From Heterotrichella gracilis (Eukaryota; Sar; Xanthophyceae; Tribonematales; Xanthonemataceae), in NCBI GenBank assembly GCA_032358255.1, contig JAULBX010002002.1:62001-126000 (forward strand): 64,000 bases of DNA, written 5' to 3'. The notes beneath the pieces were generated by a model. It had not been told where the DNA came from, made no database searches, and saw only the letters and a list, made by a program, of their open reading frames with translations. Position 1 is the stretch's first letter. Each line of letters opens with the position of its first letter. Positions 10,575-23,297 of the stretch are shown here, one piece after another. The translations under genes and the position numbers were made by a program.

Positions 10575-13500
10575 ATGGGGGACGGCAGTGTTCGACAACC
10601 TGTGACGTTGCACAACCCGCGAACTACGCTAGTCCAGTCCAGTCCCCACAACTCCCCAAATCGCAAGGACAGCGAGGGGATACAGCTGTCTTCTGACACA
10701 AGCAGTGCGTTCAACCTGTACGAAAGAGGCAGCGAGCAGGACCAATCGGCAGCGCAACGGCAGGACTCGGTAGGGGACTTTGCTATCGCCTCGTTGCGCC
10801 GTGGAGTGTCCTCCAAGGCCCTTTGTAAAACACGAAAGTTTGGCGCCTTGCAGGTGGTGGCGAAGATGTCGGCAGGCCTGGTGAACACTTACCAGGGCTG
10901 CTCTCCCGCGTATGGGTACGACAACAACGCCAGCACGCCCAAGCGGGTCATCACCAAGCCTTCAGAGGCCACGGGCAACCAAGGGTACGACAACCAAAAC
11001 AGCGACCTCATCCTCAGCGTGGGCGACGTGCTGCTGTCCTGCAGCGCAGCAAGGCCGGGCTGCGTGTTGCGGTGAGTTTGAACCCATACGCCTTTGCCCA
11101 AGCAGCCCATGACTCCATCATTTCGGCACTGAGTCTGGTTTTTTCCCCATGCAGTTATGTTGTCCATGACCTGCTGGGCCAGGGCACGTTTGGCCAGGTG
11201 GTCAAGTGCTGGTGCGAGGAGACGGAGGAGTTTGTGGCGGTCAAGGTGATCAAGAACCAGACGGCGTACTACCACCAGGCCCGGGTGGAGGTTGGTGTCC
11301 TGCAGTACCTCAACAGCAGGGCGGATGTGGAGGACAACCACCACATTGTGCGCATGAAGGACTACTTTGTGTACAAGAGCCACCTGTGCCTGGTGTTTGA
11401 GCTGCTGAGGGTCAACCTGTACGAGCTGCTCAAGCACAACCAGTTCAGGGGGCTGTCCATCAACCTGCTCAGGGTCTTCCTCACACAGGTGCGGGCCCCG
11501 CTGGCGCCCACCTTGGGTCCAAATTTGCCTGACAACAGCTATCGCTCGCCGGGGTGAATGTCAGTATGCTCTTTCCACTGGTGGCTCAGCGCCTCTCAAT
11601 AAGTAATGCGTCCTTTGGCGGTTCAGCTGTGCCACACTTGGCAGCACTGAGTCCCCCCTGACTTGCGCAATATAGTAGCACCCGGCTGCAACTGCTGGGG
11701 GTCCATGGTGGTTGCCATGTCTTCACTTGCAATCAGGCGCTGACCTGGCTCCCTGGGGTGCAGATATTGGACGCGCTGGTGCTCCTGCGGGAGTGCAACA
11801 TCATCCACTGCGACCTCAAGCCCGAGAACGTGCTGCTCAAGTGCCTGGAGTCGGGGGACATCAAGGTCATCGACTTTGGGTCAGCCTGCTTTGAAAACAG
11901 GACGGTCTACTCCTACATCCAAAGCAGGTTCTACCGCTCGCCGGAGGTACGCTCCCGGGTATCTCACGTATGTCCCAGTGTGGCTGTTGTATGAGCGCGT
12001 GGAGGGTGCTATAAATCAAGCTTTGCCACAAGGGTTTGGACATGTGTGTAACCATTGGCACACAATGACGTGGCACGTGTCGGGGCTTGGCTTGGAGGCA
12101 TTGCTTGTAAGCGCTGGTGGCATCTAATTGCCGTTCCCCCCTGTAGGTCATCCTTGGGTACCCCTACACCGTGGCCATAGACATGTGGTCTCTGGGCTGC
12201 ATGGCAGCGGAGCTGTTTCTGGGTCTCCCGCTGTTCCCCGGCGCCTCGGAGCACGACCTCATCAGCCGCATCACAGACATGCTGGGGATGCCGCCAGACT
12301 ACCTGCTGAAAGTATGGTGAAGGGGTTTAGGGTTTAGGGTGGCGACCTGCTGGAGGGTGAAGAGGGCTGGCACCTGGCAGCGGATAGTGAAGGACAGGAA
12401 TGTGGCCACTGTTGGTGACTGCTTCCCACCCACCCATATGGGCAGCTGTTATTGAAACTGTAAATGTACAGTGACTGGCATTCAACTATACTGCTGGGAT
12501 GCACGAGCTGACAGCTTACTGCTGCCTGACGCAGGGCGCCAAGCATGCGCGCAAGTACTACAACACTGTCGAGGCGCCAGCCCCCACCGGGCCCAGCCAG
12601 GCCCCTGCCAAGGTCACCTACCAGCTGCGGTCACCCGAGGAGTTCACCCGCGAAACAGGCCAGAAGGCAGCTGCGGGCAAGCGCTACTTCCACCACCGGC
12701 GCCTCGCCGACATCGTGGGGGCCTACCCCATGCGCCAGGGGCTGTCGGACGAGGGGGTCATGCGGGAGCGCAGGCACAGGGAGTCATTTCTAGATTTCCT
12801 GCTTGGGGTGCTGGATTTGGACCCCAAGACCCGGTGGTCGCCCCGCCAGGCGCGCCAGCACCCCTTCATCTCAGGGGCCCATTTTTCGGGCCCCTTCCAG
12901 CCGGCGCCCGACCCCCACATGCCTGCCAAGCAGGTCAGCATCAGCCCCGCAGCAGTACCCGACAACCCGCACAGCCACGCGCTCAGCTTCACCCCGTGGA
13001 TCCACAGCAACATGGGCGTGCCTTCGGCCAGCATGATGGCCACCTCACCCGAGGCGCATGCCCAGGCGCATGCAGCGGCCATGGCTGCGCTGCAGGCGAC
13101 TGGCTTCAGCCCATCCCAGGGACCCTCCCACCAATCCCCGCTGGAGCAGCAGCTGGCAGCGGTGGCGGCCGCCGCGGTGGCTTCTGTCAAGAACATGGCG
13201 CCCGGCAGCTTGCCCAACCCGCACCCCATGGCGGTGTCGATGGCGCGCTCCTACACAGCGCAAAGGGGGGACAACCGGCACGCGCAGGCGAGCACGTCCT
13301 ATGGCTACAGCCCAATGAGCCTGGGCAACACCCCCTCGGCCCTTTCGGCGATGGCAGCCGCAGCAGCCAATGCAGCAGTGGGGTCCCTGCAGCATTCGCA
13401 GGGGTATGGATCGCTGGACGCCATGCGCGCGCAGTTCCAGGCGCGGCAGTGGGAGACGCAGCGCGCCATGTCCTACAAGTGGCACCACCTCAACTCGGTG

Positions 13501-15235
13501 TCCCAGGGGTGCAGCGCCGACGCCGCGGGGGCGGCGGCTTACTTTGATGTCTCGGGGAGTGCCGGCGGGGAGGCGGGCGGCGGCGGCGGGGGGTATGGGC
13601 AGGGCCCGGCGGCGCACCCGCACAGCGCGGTGTCGCCGCAGTTGCGTCGCTCGTTTGACGAGAACAGGAGTCCTGACGAGTGTGCGCAGGCGGGCGGGGA
13701 CAGTGTCAAGGCGCCGCAGGCGTCTGATGACTCCCTGCCGGACCCCGCTGACTGGGACCCGCTGTACAGGTGGGTGGGTGGGAGTGTATTGGTATTAGTA
13801 CTTGTGGGTGGGTGGGGAGTATTATTATCATTGTTGTTACATGCATCTTCATTTTGGACAGGGGATTGGGTCAGTGAAAAGGCCTGAGCCTGAAGAGTGG
13901 ATTGGGTGGTCACTTGCACTTATGCAGATCTACGGTCGGCAAGAATTCGTGACCAGACATTCCGCATTGGCCTTAGCACTAGTCAACAACAACTAGCCCA
14001 CGCATCATGCATCAGTGATTGCCTTGTGCTGCTCATGTGCTGGCCATCCCTTCCCTGCCTTTACTCCCTGCAAGCCCCTTACCACTGCATAATCTTCCCT
14101 CCCATCCCATTCTACCTATTCATGTCCCCTGTCCCACCCCACCCCATACCCCTTCCACCCATCTTCCCCCCCCCCACACCTCCTCACCTACCCCTTCCCT
14201 CCCTTCCCCACCACAGCGACGAGCAGCTGCTGTGCGACGACAACCCGCGCACCACCAGCCTGCACGCGGTGGATGCCTACACCGCCCGCGTGTCGCACCT
14301 GGACATACGCAGCGCCCTGGAGCCCAGCGACGCCGCCAACACCGCCACCGCATGCGCCTCATCCAGCTACATCAGCGCCACTGACTCCATTGCCAGCAGC
14401 TCATACTCGCAGCCCTCCCCGCAGAGCCCCTATGACGCGCAGCTGCGGAACCAGCACAGGGCAGCGCTCCTGGCGGGGACCGGGGCGGGGATGCCCTCCA
14501 GCAGCGGGGACAGCTGGCATTTCGCGAATCCCGAGCGGCAGGCGTATGGTCCTGGGTCGTATAAGGGGCGTGCGGGCATGCCCTTGGGCCTCCAGCTGCA
14601 CAATGCCAGTCAGAATGGCTATCGGGCGGGGCCTGGAGGGCTTGGGGTTGGACAAGGTGGGTGGAAGTGCTGGGCAATGGGGAAGGGTGGGTACTGCAAT
14701 ATCTTTGGCTTAATGGCTTAATGGCATGGGGGGCAAGGAAAGATTGGGCTGCAGCGGGGTTTTATTAGCATTGGCGACTATATGTTGGGTTTCATGGCAC
14801 CTGTTGCGTGAAGAAATGGGATCCACTTTGCACTTTGTGCTGCTTGTCATCCTGCACGCTGATAGCTATTTCTCATGCCAGCTCCAGTTGCACAAGGGTC
14901 AGCCTTGCTATGACATGGAACCACTGTGCGATCACGCTTGTCACCCATCCCTGTTCTCGTCTCGCTGAGGTTTCCCCCCCTCTGCTGCAGGACTGGGAGG
15001 TGCTGGGGCCAGGCCTGTACCGCACCCGTCAAACCTGCAGTTGGCGCCTGAAGCCGGGAGCAGCGGCCACAGCCACCCTAGCAGTAACCCCAATAGCATG
15101 ATGCGCACCCTAGGGGTGCTCCACCCACCCAACCGCAGCCAGCTCCACCAACCACTCCAGCAGCGCAGCCACCAGTCGCAGGAACAGCAGCAGCAGCAAC
15201 ATCCCGATTACTCCTTGTTTGGCTGGCCATCTTGA
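10575..15235 (+). CDS. YAK1-type DYRK protein kinase
   Basis: Seven exons join in frame: 10575-11071, 11155-11488, 11764-11946, 12147-12311, 12535-13769, 14217-14656, 14991-15235, giving 1032 residues. The YAK1 signature [13 protein letters not shown] precedes the kinase domain. The glycine loop is LGQGTFGQV, the ATP lysine lies in VAVKVIKNQ, the catalytic loop is HCDLKPEN (HCD, usual for DYRKs), the metal loop DFGSACF, and the activation loop carries YSY for tyrosine autophosphorylation before [15 protein letters not shown]-type insert and ARQHPFI close the domain. The long C-terminal half is low-complexity, rich in Ala, Gln, Pro, Ser and His, and ends in a polyglutamine run. In plants YAK1 acts in growth and stress signalling; the Chlamydomonas relative TAR1 controls starvation responses. 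That role here is inferred. Confidence 0.95.
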
Positions 15236-17660
15236 GCGCACAGCATGGTACTCCTTGCGGGCTGGCCATCTTTGACAGGACGTCACCGCAGTTTGCCACT
15301 TCAGGATTCAATTACCGCCAGCGAGCTTGTCCTTGCTGCTGGTGGATGTGTTAGGAAGCACCCAGACCCATTCAGTGCAGCGCATGAGGCCACACATGCC
15401 TGCAGCTGCTTCCAGGACCCCATCAATTTGCCTGGGGACACACCACCGTCCACATGGGGACTACTCACCATCATGATATGCAGCTAGAGGCTGGCAGGGG
15501 GCTGTGGATGTGATCGCCGCCTCGCATAGTGGGATTACCAGTGCTAAGCTGACAGCTACAGTTTTCATTGGCTGCTGCAGCTGCAGGCGGTTGTGTGGCA
15601 CGGGGGTTGCAGGGGGGTTGTGGGGATGGGAAAGCAGGAACAGCATGGCGATAGGTATAGATAGGTATAGTTTTATGCTCCTCCAGGGTTGGGGAGGTGC
15701 CTAGGTTAGGATGGGTGGGCGTGGGCCCTGTCAGTTACATGCAGAGTAGTTTAGCTTTTACACTAGGACCCAGCAAGGCACGCACCATTGTTTCCCTCTG
15801 ATTGATTGTCACCGCTTCCGTGAGGCGTATACATAACCATCCCCTTTTCAGCGTAGTACCCACGAAGGGCTCACTTGGTCTTGGCCTAACTTCAGTTAGG
15901 ATACCAAGGCTTTTCCAGTGGTGGATGGGCCTTTGCGTTTAATGCTCTGGCTCCTCGGGTTGGTGCTCGAACCCCGAGTTAGGTTTTACAGATTGAAGCC
16001 GCGCACTGCGCGCCTGGTTTCCTTTCGCTTTCCGTTTTCAAGGATTACGTTATGTGTGCGCTTGCAGCCACGTTCAGAATCTAAATAGGTAGCAGGGCTC
16101 CCCATTTCATAGGATCGCTGCCCAGGTTCAGAGAGCCAGGTTTGGGAAATTCTTTTCTTTTCCCGCTTAGTGGCAGACATCATCCTGGTAGTAAGTAATA
16201 CTGCCCCCTTTAGGAATGCTACTAGGATGACTACTAGACTAAACAGCTGTCAAAACGGTTCAAAAGATGCGACATGTGTGTGGTTGGTTGTCGATGGTCA
16301 CTTTGCATGCAACCACGATTCCATGCATGGCAATGGCAATTGGAACTACCAGGTTGTGCTGTCCACCCTGCTTGGTTGAACCAATGCAATGCGTTTGAGC
16401 TCTGGATCATTGGGTCAAAACGTTGTAAAGCTTAAAGTCATTGTTAGCGAGCTGCTCGCCCTGATGGTGCACCATGGCATGGCGCCATGGCATGTACTGT
16501 GGCCTGAGCTCTGCTGAGGTGCCAACCTCAGGCTATCGGTGCGACCGGCGCCACCACGGTAGGGCCTTTTGGACACCCAATTCTCCAGTTCCCACCAGTC
16601 AGTGATGAATCGTGGGGAATTGCTTTTGGGAGGTTTCTGCTCGTCTACTTTGCTAATGTTTTTCTCCCCGACTCGCCTCCAACACTGGTGACATGCAAGT
16701 GTACTGCGCGATGGACTAACAACTGCAGGACCATGGCCTTACCCGTTGTGACTACTGGTCTGTTCCCTACCAATACTGCACCACTGGTGCCTGGCATGAC
16801 CCCTGACTGGTCCTGTACACAGCACCTTAATGTTGGAAGTGGGGAGTATCGGGGATACCCAGGAGTTGGCAAGCGGAATATGAAAGGGCAGAGGGACCGA
16901 ACTTTTAAAAGCAATTGCTGCACTCGAGAAACCAACTCGACAAGACTCGTCTCTTGCTGGGCACGAACTTCAGCCCTTGCTTATCTGATACTGTGGCAAC
17001 AGAATAACAGAATAATGATGAAAAGCCCGCCGCAGTCCGAAAACCATCGGCAACTCCCGGGCGGGGCGATTTCCCGATCCCGGGGAGGCATGCAAAGAGC
17101 AAATTCGCGCTCCAATTCACAATACTGTGGCAAGTGCAGTCGCATAGGTTTTAGTTTTACCAATTATATCCTGTTCCGTCATTGTATCTCTTTCGCAATA
17201 TATATGAGATCATTCTACACTTGCACGTTGCGTTTTGAAGTACTGCTGAGCCACCCAAGCTGTATCCAGACCACAGTAGTTGTAACGCAAGTGGCTGTTG
17301 CGTTTGTTGCCAGCAGTTTGGGACAGCTGGTGCAACTGGGCGCCATGGGCGTTGGCAGGGACTGGCATACTGACAACGCTTGTTAACAGGCGTCATGGGG
17401 CAGCCGCTGCAAAGGTAGTGCTGCACAACAACTTAAACCTTGACCAGGATAGTATCTTGAACTGCAGGTTGTTGGGCGCGTTGCAGTGTCCCCAAGATAT
17501 GCAATTCTGCTTGAAAACCAATGCATGCATGCATGCATGTGCAAAAACAGCCATGGCAAACAAACAGCTGTTCTATCTCACCCCGGTACGGTTTTAACCT
17601 TCGCAATGTCTCGTAACAATTTGGGCTAAACTCTGCAGGTGATATCTCCGTCCCAGACCC
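15236..17660. other. Intergenic region with one dispersed repeat
   Basis: Apart from the repeat at 17013-17105 no gene is recognised. Short frames have no domain signature. A hairpin near 15952-15978 (ctcggg..ccccgag) contains gctcgaacc and resembles a T arm, but the rest of a tRNA is absent. Confidence 0.45.
17013..17105 (+). repeat. Dispersed repeat, copy B
   Basis: This shares ordered blocks with 3303-3445 (taatgatgaaaagcccgc, gaaaaccat.g.caactccc, cccggggaggcatgc) in the same orientation, without the internal insertion of copy A. It lies in intergenic DNA. Confidence 0.7.
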
Positions 17661-19862
17661 ATGTTTGGCTCCAAGGGAACATGGAGCCCGCAGCTTGCTC
17701 GCAGCCCTATAGCTGTTCACATGAACTGTGCGACTATGGCAGTCATGTTGCTGCTGTTCTTGGCAGCTGCACAGGAGGAAACAGTAGCACGGGGCGGGCG
17801 GACGGCCACCAAGCACCACCACAGGGCTACCAGGCTGGCACAACACAAACGAGGGCCCCACGAGGTCGAAGGGTTGCTGCAACCACTCGACGTGGATACC
17901 ACTCAAGTGGCCTCTCAAACAGCCGCGCAGCAACAAGAGATAGTGTCAGTGCCTTATGTGTGCAAGCCTCACTTCAGCGACACGCCCTGTTATTATGAGC
18001 GGGTAGGTAAACAAACACCCCATGCATGGGCATGCAACTAGGGCATATAACCCTGAACGTGACGCAACTTTAGTTTGAATGGGCGTGTAGGTTGCCACGG
18101 CTGTAGCTGATCCTTGGCTACACGGAGCTGTCATGCCTTGCATTGTGAACCCGTTTGGTCTTACTGGATACCTCCTGAGCAGCCCTCCCGTGCCTGGCAC
18201 ACCCTCGGGGATATCCCCAGCAATGCGTTGCACACACCCTGATATGCCACCTCCATCCACCCACCAGCATTATCCCTCACCCCGCCATCGGTGCCGCTCC
18301 CCCTTGCCCTGATAATAGCACTTTAACTCCAGGTGCCGTATACCCTAACCAAGGGTTGTCCCTCATCCCCACACAGTGTCATGACGGCCTAAATGGGTAC
18401 GAAGAGTTATCATTGCAATGTGCCGCACACCCGCAGGTTGCAGGCCCTATAGACAACCCCGAGTACGACCTCCCCTTCGGACCCAACCCGCACTTGCTGT
18501 GGCGCCAAAAACATCGCCTCCAGCTCACAGAAGATGACCTCAAAAACCCCATCCCCGTGCTCGGCCTCGGCATCCCCGCTGACAAGCGCATGCTGCTACT
18601 CACCCTGCTCTACTCGATAGACTACCCCGTGGAGCACATTGTGCTGGTGGTGGCAGAGGGCAGTGTGGACGAGCTGCTGGAGCGCGAGCTTGTGTACGCC
18701 CAGGAGAACTTTCTCGGGGTGGAGGTGGTGCGCCTCCCGCAGAGGTGAATTTCATTTTCATCTTCAAAAATGGTAATCATTATTACAACAAATAAAATCC
18801 TGTTACCCCATAATCCATTCTTTCATTCGCCAACCTGCGGTGATAAACTCAAATTGAAATAAAGATAATTGTCATGCTAAAGTAGGGTTTATTATCCTGA
18901 TCATTTCATTTCCTCATATTTATACATGTTTCAGGTGGCTGGGCGTGTCTGATGCGTGGAACGCGATCATCAGTGCCTACCCGGACGCACCCTATCGGGT
19001 CATCACGGCCATGGATGTGCAGTTTGCGGGGGGGGCGCTGCGGCGCTTTGCGCAGCACATGGCGCGCGACATGGCGGCGGGCCACGTGCACATCGCCTTT
19101 GTGAACTACGCCAACCTGAACTCCTGCGGCTGGTTCAACTGCTTTGCAATCACCAGCGCTGCGGTTGCACGGTTTGGCACCTTTGATGAGAACATCTACC
19201 CAGCATACTATGAAGGTGCGTGCCATGTACATGCCAGTGGTTTGGATGCCTGCCAATGGCCATACTCCAACTCTCCTCTCCTATGCTTTGCATAATCCTG
19301 AAGGATGCAGGCAATATTTACATTGATTTCATGCGGTTTGTCATTTTTGTATGCAAGTGCCATGGCATTCTTCCGCTTCCTTTGCTGAGAATTCAGTCAG
19401 TTAAACCCATAGCCCTGACTCATTTTTCACAATGTGCATCCCCTCACACCAAACTCCAAGTGCACAGACACAGAGTACATGCTGCGCATCCGCAAGGCCA
19501 TGATCAAGGGAGAGCACATCCACCTGCGCTGCTACGACGATGTGTATGTGCTCCACGGGGTGCTGGACTCAGCCACAGGCCAGTACATCGACAAGGGGAT
19601 GATCTCCCACGAACTTCAATCGGGCACAGCTGTGCAGTCCACCAAGATCACTAAGTCAACCCGCTTTGTGGCTGAGTACCTGGCGCGCAAGTGGGGGTGC
19701 AATGCGGAAACGGTGGCGACGAGCGTGTATTCAGAGGTTTGGGTGCCCACGTGTGTGTGGGACAAGCCCTACCAGTGGGAGAACGCCACCATGGGCACAT
19801 GGGCGCTTGACCCAGACAGGCGCAAGACCATCAACGACTTCTTGTTCAGCAAGGAAGAGTGA
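17661..19862 (+). CDS. GT-A-type glycosyltransferase, type II membrane protein
   Basis: Four exons join in frame: 17661-18002, 18377-18744, 18935-19215, 19468-19862, giving 461 residues. Near the N-terminus MAVMLLLFLAAA is a signal anchor, followed by a Lys/His/Arg and Gln-rich stem, the layout of Golgi glycosyltransferases. The catalytic part starts with NPIPVLGLGIPADKRMLLLT, a GT-A nucleotide-binding strand and helix. ITAMDVQF is at the place where a DXD-like motif is expected. CGWFNCFAITSAAVARFGTF and ENIYPAYYEDTEYMLRI match the acceptor-site pattern of GT2-like enzymes. The sugar donor and product are unknown. An in-frame ATG at 17721 is an alternative start just before the anchor. The 3' end is duplicated at 22440 onward. 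Confidence 0.75.
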
Positions 19863-20720
19863 GCAACCTGCTGCTGCTGCTACTGGCCACTTATACCATT
19901 CCCTTTGGAAAAAAACAGCATGGGGACATAACATGGTACATGAACTCTTATTTTACTACTTCTTTCTATTTGAGCTGCACGAGAGTTACTGTATAGTGAT
20001 AAAAGCATACCATTGGATGCACCAGTCCTGCCACTAACGACACAAAATACTGATCAATTATTCACTAATATTTTTATTAATGCCAGGCTTCGTATCCATC
20101 TGGTACCAAGAATAAAGGGTTATGATACATGACAGGCAAAGCCACCACTTTGATTGTTTAAAGGCCATTTTTGCGGCACACCGTAGTTTAAACCATGCCG
20201 CACAGCTTTGAACGGGTCTCAGCGCCATGAACTGTACGCCATGCCATGACAGCTAAAATCTAAGCTGCGCATTGCAGCCCCTAGAACAGCATGTTATGTG
20301 TGATAATAGGGCAAATGTGGCTTGTAATGGTGCGTCGTCAATTGTGCACTGGGGGGATACTGCTGTGGGAAGTTTAGGTTGCATATGCGCGCTCCGTTGC
20401 ATGCATGAACATGTTTTCCCCAAGCGACCTCTCGTCAGTATATTATCCTCAAGGATCAAAAACGACCAGCTGCAACCGTTGTAGAATGCACCGGCCAGTC
20501 ACGCCAACACTGGCCAAGCCCATGCATGCAGTGTTGTGTTATGCATGCGTGGTAATGCAGGTATGCGCAACTGCTTATCTAGGGCGACTCTCTACTTGGG
20601 TGCTTACTACTGGAAATGGGAAGCTTGTGCTTGTTCCCTTTGCTGGCAACTGTCTTATTGCTGCAGCACAAAACAATAGGGAGCTATTCACGTGCGCATT
20701 GGCTGCTTACGCTAAACACA
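19730..20720 (+). repeat. Segmental duplication, left copy
   Basis: The last exon's 3' part, the 3' flank and about 0.85 kb downstream recur at 22440-24030. Matching landmarks include the 3' exon end, ggcttcg.atcc..gtggtaccaagaata, ctaagctgcgcattgcagcc and ctagaacagcatgttatg, and the tail caataggg.g.attca. The copies are in the same orientation. Confidence 0.85.
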
Positions 20721-21619
20721 TAACCCAGACCAGAATGTCCTTCAGAATGCATATTAGGCTGTTTTGTTTTCCTCGCATAACTACGACCACGCTGGTTCGT
20801 TATTGTCACAACGCTTGCTTTGGCAGGGTTCCTTTCTGCCTCCCAAACGCCGCATGCTACAGGTGCAGCTCCGGGAGGGGGTTTATTCTGCTTTGCCGCG
20901 ACGGTTCAAGTTTACTTGTGCATAGCCTTGCAAGTGGGCATATATGCAAGCGTGCATGTAGTGAAACCTGCGGCATATAGTATGCGAAAAATCGACGTGT
21001 AGACTTGAAAAACATATCAGACCTGGGTTGCCTCCATTAGTACAGAGTCGACGAGTGGTTGTCAAAAGCCACTTCAGACCCCCGAGATTCACGGGGAGCC
21101 TCCTAGGTCTGAGGCCTTGAGTTCGAATCACGATGTTCGCATCTACTTCTGCTCAACGCATGATCTACCCATTAGGTAGATCACCCCATTAGGGTTTGGG
21201 AGGGATTCTTTACGAATTCTTTTGCTTCCGTTGCCGTTGTGGTTCCGTCAGCTGCAGCTTGCGACCAGCTTGCAAAGCAATTGTTTGACTAGCTTCTGCC
21301 AGCAAGTGCGCACGCTGCAGCGTCCCCTGCATGCCCTCCCCGCCCCTGCAGCGTCCCCTGCATGCCCTCCCCGCCCCTACCCTACAGAGTACTCCAACCA
21401 GTTGGCAGTATGAGCTCCTGCTGCTCACCTGCTCTTTGTACCACTGGTTTGGCACGGTGGCACCCTACCGGGGTACTACCATCAAAGTCCCACTGCATTG
21501 CTTTGCGCAGGAGGGCCAACGCCAGGTGTGCGCGCCCACCCCCTACCCTTGCCCCATGCCCCTTCGCCCCATGCCCCTACGCCCCCCACATGCCCCTACG
21601 CCTTCAGCTCAATACACCC
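19863..21619. other. Non-coding flank of the glycosyltransferase gene
   Basis: This holds the 3' flank, most of it inside the left copy of the segmental duplication. A degenerate tRNA-like stretch lies at about 21037-21135 and a two-copy 31-bp repeat at 21315-21377. No further gene is seen. Confidence 0.45.
21315..21377 (+). repeat. 31-bp tandem repeat, two units
   Basis: The unit ctgcagcgtcccctgcatgc followed by cctccccgccc occurs twice back to back, starting at 21315 and 21346, with no difference that I can see. Confidence 0.85.
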
Positions 21620-22381
21620 CCAACAGGAAGTTCGGGGGTACCCCCAGAACTGCTTTGAAAAAAAGTTTTACACAGGGAGAAGCACGCATCCACACCTAAC
21701 AGGCTGCAAAGGCTAAGTTACTAGATAGTACGTTGCACACTAGCATTAACAGGTAGGGAAACCTCGATGTGCTTATGTAGCTTTGCTTCAAACATCGGCA
21801 CTGGCACAGCCTCGAGAGCTGTAATGGTCCAATCTACCAACCATGTTGCAAAAATTCAAGTAAAAGCAAGCAGTTTTGCACCCAAAAGCTACTGTGTGTG
21901 CATACCTCTGCCTTGTATAGAACCAGCAGCCTTGCTCCCAAATAGTAAACACTGGCTGGCTGTGGCGTTGCAGGACATCAATGCAACACCATGGGGTCCA
22001 AAACTGCATGCTGATGGGTATCCCAAAGTCAACAAAAAACCAAGCATTCTTTGTAAGCTGTGTCAGTGAGGCATCAAACACCACTTCATAGCAGTCCACG
22101 CAAAAAAGTTTCATATCCAACGGCTACAGCGTTGACCATAAATATTGCGTTGAATGTGGTACCTCCCCGCTCACATCCACCATCAAATGCACCCACAACT
22201 CCAGCGCGCCACGTGGTACTCCGGGAAGCACCCATACAACGGTATGTAAGCCACGTCAGCTGCAAGTATGAGACCCCGGGAACGCACTCCAGTGGGGACC
22301 AGACTGGCCAGCCGCTGCTTCTGTGAGAAACTGCAGGACGATAAATGACAATTAGAAAGGCACCCCCGAACTTCCTGTTGG
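21620..22381. mobile_element. Candidate non-autonomous DNA transposon with 20-bp inverted ends
   Basis: CCAACAGGAAGTTCGGGGGT at 21620-21639 is repeated perfectly in inverse orientation at 22362-22381. A few more bases outside also match (cacccc against the complement of gaggtg). The 762-base element has no transposase frame. A target-site duplication is not clear; only TA/CTA lies near the borders. It sits between the two copies of the segmental duplication. Confidence 0.6.
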
Positions 22382-22454
22382 AGGTGCTAGCATTGCCAGC
22401 ACACTGTGCAGTCGAAGGTCCTCAGCGTCACTAACCACTTAGAAGACTGGGGGC

Positions 22455-22607
22455 ACGGTGGCGATGAGTGTGTACTGTGAGGCTTGGGTGCCGACGTGTG
22501 CGTGGGATAAGCCCTACCAGTGGGAGAATGCCACCATGGGCACATGGGTGCTTGACCCAGAGAGGCGCAGCACCATCAATGACTTCTTGTTCAGCAAGGA
22601 AGAGTGA
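22455..22607 (+). pseudogene. Glycosyltransferase 3' exon fragment
   Basis: Fifty codons ending in TGA match the C-terminus of the gene at 17661-19862, including WDKPYQWENATMGTW and INDFLFSKEE, with scattered substitutions (Cys and Ala in place of Ser and Val). The 5' part of the exon and all other exons are missing. No start context or promoter is seen, so it is a truncated duplicate. The frame has stayed open, which points to a recent event. Confidence 0.85.
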
Positions 22608-22837
22608 GTAAATTGCTGCTGCTGCTACTGGCCAGTGATATTGTTCCCTTTGGGAAAACAGCATGGGGAGATACTATGAACCCTTATTTTCCTTTTTCTT
22701 TCTATTTTCCTTTTCCTTTCTATTTGACGCAGGCTGCACGGCAGTTACTGTATTTTTTAATTGCATATCATAAGATGCACCATTGCTGCCACTAACAATA
22801 CAACATTTAGTGAATTATTAAATAGGAGTTTCATGCT

Positions 22838-23297
22838 ATAGTCTGTATTACCCTTCTGTATGGGGCAGAGAGTTGGGCACTTACTCAGGCACAGTTTGTC
22901 GCGGGTTGAAGTTTTTCAAAACCAGTGCCTGAGAGCAATTTGTGGTATTTCGCGGTTAGCGCACTTGACAAATGTAGAACTGTTAGATAGATGTGGGCAA
23001 TCCTCAGTGGAGGAAAGGCTGAGGGTTATGAGGCTAAAATGGCTGGGGCACTTAGGACGTATGGCTGATGATAGACTACCCAAGCGTATGGTTTTTGGGC
23101 AGCTAATTGGGAAGCGGTCTAGGGGAGCACCCAGGGCCACATGGGCTGCTCTCGTTACTAAGGACCTACAGGCTAGGCACATTCAAAAATAAAACAAACA
23201 ATGCCAGGACAGGACTGAGTGGCGCATGCTTGTGCAAGGTTGATTGCTGATCTGGCTTTTGTGGCTGGTACGCGTGTAATGACAATAATAATAATGA
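22838..23297 (+). mobile_element. Non-LTR retrotransposon (LINE) 3' fragment
   Basis: The 5' part reads LLYGAESWALT, a common motif just after the reverse transcriptase domain of LINEs, then shifts frame. The main frame (22860-23192) continues with VFQNQCLRAICGISR, RLKWLGHLGRMADDRLPK and GKRSRGAPRATW, the conserved LINE C-terminus, and stops early. After the stop, CQDRTEWRMLVQG is still legible. The 3' end is an AAT-type microsatellite (aataataataat). The fragment interrupts the right copy of the segmental duplication, so it inserted after that duplication. It is 5'-truncated and inactive. Confidence 0.85.

Noticed and set aside
15950-15985. Possible tRNA T arm (hairpin with gctcgaacc)
   Set aside because: No D arm, anticodon arm or acceptor stem is found on either strand.
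21037-21135. tRNA-like sequence (A-box-like cgacgagtggtt, B-box-like gttcgaatc)
   Set aside because: The acceptor and T stems do not pair and the anticodon arm would need an intron-like insert. At best it is a decayed tRNA pseudogene or SINE head.
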